From: Candidatus Tumulicola sp.
GTDB taxonomy: Bacteria; Vulcanimicrobiota; Vulcanimicrobiia; Vulcanimicrobiales; Vulcanimicrobiaceae
Length of the DNA: 64,000 bases
Assembly: GCA_036490475.1 (NCBI GenBank)
Contig: DASXDT010000006.1
Coordinates: forward strand, 496,001-560,000
Direction: 5' to 3'
Below the pieces are notes generated by a model. The model searched no databases. It had not been told where the DNA came from and was given only the letters and a program-made list of their open reading frames with translations. The number at the start of each line of letters is the position of its first letter. Position 1 is the first letter of the stretch. A program made the translations under genes and the position numbers. This document shows, one piece after another, positions 61,381-64,000 of the stretch.

Positions 61381-62454
61381 CTATTGCGGCGAGCGTTTGT
61401 TGTAGGCAACGCCTTCAACGAAGAGATTCGCCGAAAGGCCGTCGTTAAAGCTATAGAGGTAGGTGACGCCGCCGGTCGGGCTGTAGCTGTATATGTCGAT
61501 TTGGCCGTTGTCGAAGTCGGCGACTGCAAGTTTATTATTGTGCAGACTATTGAGATGGCCGTAGATGGCGGGAGCGATTAGCGGCGTCGAACTCAGCAGC
61601 TTGCAGGCCGGCTTGCAGCCTGAATAGACGTCCACTACGCCGGTGCCCGAACTACCGCCGCCCCTGACGTCGATCGTGACGAGGTTGCCCGACGCGTCGA
61701 TATCGATCCCGCCGGGACCCGAGTTGGTGAATCCGGTCGTCTGAACGCCGCCTCCGCTGCAGCCGGCGAAGTATGTCAAGGTAGCCTGAATCGATGGATT
61801 AATGCCATCGGCCCAGCAGTTGCCTTGGTTATCCAGCGCGACGGCGGCGACTCCATCCATGGCCGGGTTCGTAAGATTCTTCTTGCAGCCGGCAGAAACG
61901 GTGCAAACCGAGATGCTGCCGGGCGTGCTGCCATTATCGAACGTGTTCGCTACCGCAATCTTCCCAGTCAACGCGTTGGCACTGCTTGCGTCGACCGGCT
62001 GCCCGTATGGGTCGCTGATCATCGCCGCCTCGGCTCCACACATGTTCGGACCCTGCCCGATGATAATCGCCCCGGCTGCGCCATCGGGGTCGATCAGGTT
62101 GCCCGCGCCGTCAACGGCAACGTTGTTGACGGAGCCGATCGAGAAGGGGACGGTGCAGATGGCGGGATCGTTGGATCGCTGTCCCTTCTTGTAGCCGAGG
62201 ATGTTCGAGCCGGCGACTTGGCTAACGTAGATGCCGCGCTTGGCCGTGGCTGGCGCGGGCTTGCCGAAAAAGGGCATCGGTCCTCTGGTCCGCATTCCGT
62301 GTGGAATCAGGCTGACGCGTGCTGACGACTGCGGGTTTTGAATGCCCGTTGCCGGGCCTACGGGAGCTACCTGCGACACGCCGCTACAAGCGGCAAGGAT
62401 CGCGCCAACAGCCGTAATGCCGAGTACGCGTTTGGCCGAAGCGGAAAGACGCAT
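61381..62454 (-). CDS. beta-propeller lipoprotein
   Basis: A 357-residue lipoprotein with lipobox AILAAC at about residue 23. Blades such as VNNVAVDGAGNLIDPDGAAG, VAAVALDNQGNCWADG and GGIDIDASGNLVTIDVRG mark an NHL-type propeller with paired cysteines (CTVSAGCKK, SGCKPACK). AGGGGG lies before the ATG. It is about 290 bp upstream of the precursor on the same strand but shows no tie to it. The 124-bp gap to the next lipoprotein gene holds a tract of nine A/T bases at 62526-62534. Confidence 0.78.
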   Translation of the reverse strand: MRLSASAKRVLGITAVGAILAACSGVSQVAPVGPATGIQNPQSSARVSLIPHGMRTRGPMPFFGKPAPATAKRGIYVSQVAGSNILGYKKGQRSNDPAICTVPFSIGSVNNVAVDGAGNLIDPDGAAGAIIIGQGPNMCGAEAAMISDPYGQPVDASSANALTGKIAVANTFDNGSTPGSISVCTVSAGCKKNLTNPAMDGVAAVALDNQGNCWADGINPSIQATLTYFAGCSGGGVQTTGFTNSGPGGIDIDASGNLVTIDVRGGGSSGTGVVDVYSGCKPACKLLSSTPLIAPAIYGHLNSLHNNKLAVADFDNGQIDIYSYSPTGGVTYLYSFNDGLSANLFVEGVAYNKRSPQ

Positions 62455-62577
62455 GCGTGTGCCCCCTTTGGGTAGTAGTGAGGACTATTCCGTGATTGGC
62501 CCTCGCGGTATGTCGTCGAGCCAAATTTTTTTTTGCGCTTCGGCTCGGACCGCGGTCTGCAACTCTTGCGCGTAGCG

Positions 62578-63525
62578 CTATGGCCCGGTAACAACTCCCC
62601 AGCATTGCTTGGAGCAAGCGCTCGCGACAGTGCCGTCGTCTTTGAGCGTCAGCTTTTCCGAACTGTAATGAAACGCATACAGCGCCGTCGGTCCGCCGCT
62701 CGTAATCGGGTGAGCCGCTGCAACGAATAGGTGGTTTTGCGGGCGGTCCAACGCGATGTTACGCATAATGTACGAGACCTTATACGTCGCCGCCGCGTTA
62801 CTGCTGCCTGCAGCGAAAATCTCGATCTGCGCGCGAGAAACGCCAGGCAAGTTGTCCGCAACCACGATGTTGCCGGCTTCGTCGACCGCGATACCCTCGA
62901 TCACCGAAGCGTTTTGGCTGCCGAACTTGAGATTCAAGTTCTGCGGCGTCGACGAGCCACGCGGTATTTCAAATACCGCCGAACCGCTGGTGCCGACGGC
63001 AGCCACGTAGATGTTTCCTCCTCCGCCGATCGCTATTGCGTACGGAGAACTCGGCAACGAAATAGTTTCCTTCGCTTTGTTTTTTCCGCGCGGGAAAACA
63101 ACAATCGCTTTCTTCGTGATATCGGCGACGTAGATTTGACCGTCGTCGGATAAAACGTCGATCGGATACTTAAGGCCGTCCGAATACGTAAAGCTCGGCG
63201 AGGTCGCGCCGCTTTCGTATTCCACGACGTCATCTTCGTTCGCAACCAGAAGTTTGTGTCCGTCTAGGGATACACCGGCCGGCGCAACCAGACCAGACGT
63301 GATCGTGCCGGCCGGAGCGTACGGAGCCGCGGCCTCAAAAACATTGACGACGTTCGCCTTCTTATCCGAGACGTACAAGAGCTGGGGTGGCAGGTCAGTT
63401 CGCGCGTTTGCGGGAGCTGTCGCCCACAGTTCGTGCGCGAGTGGCGACCCTGCGCCTGAACATGCACTCAGTATCATCGCTGCGGTCGAAAACAGCGCTA
63501 CAGAAAATCCGCGTCGCTCGCTCAT
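62578..63525 (-). CDS. beta-propeller lipoprotein
   Basis: A 315-residue lipoprotein with lipobox MILSAC at about residue 22. Blades: LLYVSDKKANVVNVFEAAAP, GQIYVADITKKAIVVFPRGK, GNIYVAAVGTSGSAVFEI and GNIVVADNLPGVSRAQIEIF. The last residues contain C-S-K-Q-C-W. AAAGGA lies 7 bp before the ATG. It is closest in layout to the lipoprotein at 5681. Ligand and function unknown. Confidence 0.8.
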   Translation of the reverse strand: MSERRGFSVALFSTAAMILSACSGAGSPLAHELWATAPANARTDLPPQLLYVSDKKANVVNVFEAAAPYAPAGTITSGLVAPAGVSLDGHKLLVANEDDVVEYESGATSPSFTYSDGLKYPIDVLSDDGQIYVADITKKAIVVFPRGKNKAKETISLPSSPYAIAIGGGGNIYVAAVGTSGSAVFEIPRGSSTPQNLNLKFGSQNASVIEGIAVDEAGNIVVADNLPGVSRAQIEIFAAGSSNAAATYKVSYIMRNIALDRPQNHLFVAAAHPITSGGPTALYAFHYSSEKLTLKDDGTVASACSKQCWGVVTGP

Positions 63526-63821
63526 GGCGATTCCTTTCGCCGGAGAAGCATGCTAAACTTTCTACAGGCTGTTCGAACGCGACGCATCGGGACCGATCTG
63601 AACGCCGCTTAGAGTAACACCTTGGCCGCGACGAAGAAGATTTGAGGTTCAATCGTTCCGATGAACTCCTTGGGAGCCACTCGCATTTCGTTGCGATTCA
63701 CCGACCCGTGGAAACCGCGTCACGAGGACTAGGCCATGTGGCGTGTACTATCACGTCGCATCTACGCCCACGTCGTCGAATCGCTTCAGGTTTTGTGGTA
63801 GCGCCAACGCTCCCAACGACG
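63526..63821. other. intergenic region without recognisable gene
   Basis: Nearly 300 bases between the last lipoprotein start and the DUF985 fragment. Frames in this stretch are short and lack a ribosome-binding site or family match. It should include the promoter of the lipoprotein at 62578-63525. I see no repeat or RNA gene in it. Confidence 0.5.
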
Positions 63822-64000
63822 AGCCGGCGGTGATGGCCATCACTTTCGATGATCTCTATCGAGATTGGCGAGCCGCGATAATAATACCAGATCTCATCGG
63901 ATTCAAACGATGGAATGCTGAGAACGTGTCATCGGAAGCAGATAGTAAATCGACGTAACGGCATTTCGCCTGGCTTCGGATGTCGCCACTGCAATATCGC
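63822..64000 (-). pseudogene. fragment of a second DUF985 gene, frameshifted, cut by window end
   Basis: This stretch matches 50449-50630 inside the intact DUF985 gene at roughly four bases in five by eye (for example CACTTTCGATGATCTCTATC is identical). Two single-base deletions relative to that gene (in the CGGATTTCAAACG and CATCCGATAGCAGATAG stretches) break the frame, and the match ends near 63822 so the C-terminal third is missing. It is a decayed paralogue, or one with base-call errors; the rest lies outside the window. Confidence 0.7.

Noticed and set aside
62521-62560. Nine-base A/T tract with GAGCC...GGCTC arms as a terminator for the gene at 62578
   Set aside because: In the direction of that gene the tract is A, not U, and lies in the loop, so it does not fit an intrinsic terminator.

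Overview
The window reads as chromosomal DNA of a GC-rich environmental bacterium with dense gene packing: many ATGA/TAATG overlaps, several GTG and TTG starts, no rRNA, tRNA, phage or insertion sequence. Clues to the host are numerous lipobox-bearing beta-propeller (NHL-like) lipoproteins, several secreted hydrolases, stand-alone SpoIIE phosphatases, a HiPIP and a class III/IV-type lanthipeptide synthetase. This mix would suit an uncultured lineage such as Eremiobacterota/WPS-2 or a soil relative, but that placement is inference only; no taxonomic marker gene is present.

Layout. 0-8 kb: a TenA/PqqC-fold protein coupled to a PdxI-type pyridoxal reductase; a three-gene minus-strand operon behind a promoter carrying a TetR-type palindrome; an M28 peptidase; an NHL lipoprotein divergent from an AraC regulator; a VOC protein. 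8-15.6 kb: secreted or envelope proteins (lipoprotein, class C beta-lactamase-like hydrolase, second M28 peptidase, penicillin acylase) and small enzymes. 15.6-23 kb: an NHL lipoprotein, an overlapping HiPIP/cupredoxin/monohaem-cytochrome electron-transfer set, DUF1697, KatG with a Fur-like box upstream. 23-31 kb: 3-hydroxybutyrate dehydrogenase, NAD-dependent epimerase, DUF488, convergent overlapping bfd and bfr, a frame-disrupted TraB/GumN gene, an S41 protease, an Lrp regulator and an FAD oxidoreductase. 31-41.7 kb: an ABC exporter pair, two GAF/PAS-SpoIIE phosphatases around a YceI protein, a secreted protein with an internal duplication, a FEN-type 5'-3' exonuclease and a lipoprotein. 41.8-50.7 kb: a DEAD-box RNA helicase with no standard start codon, GNAT, alpha/beta hydrolase, GH51/39-like glycosidase, sulfatase plus SAM methyltransferase, lipoprotein, DUF985 cupin. 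50.7-57.2 kb: a decayed GAF sensor, TetR regulator divergent from YceI, a paralogue of the 3-kb secreted protein, and a multicopper oxidase fused to an FG-GAP propeller.

The standout is 57.3-61.2 kb: a minus-strand lanthipeptide locus made of a 97-residue precursor with an NHLP-like leader and a core built of four C-x-x-T units, a LanKC/LanL synthetase with intact zinc ligands, and a coupled RibF-like nucleotidyltransferase. A perfect 20-bp palindrome lies just upstream of the precursor. The window ends with two further propeller lipoproteins and a frameshifted fragment of a second DUF985 gene.

All functions are inferred from motifs read by eye; no database or structure search was run.
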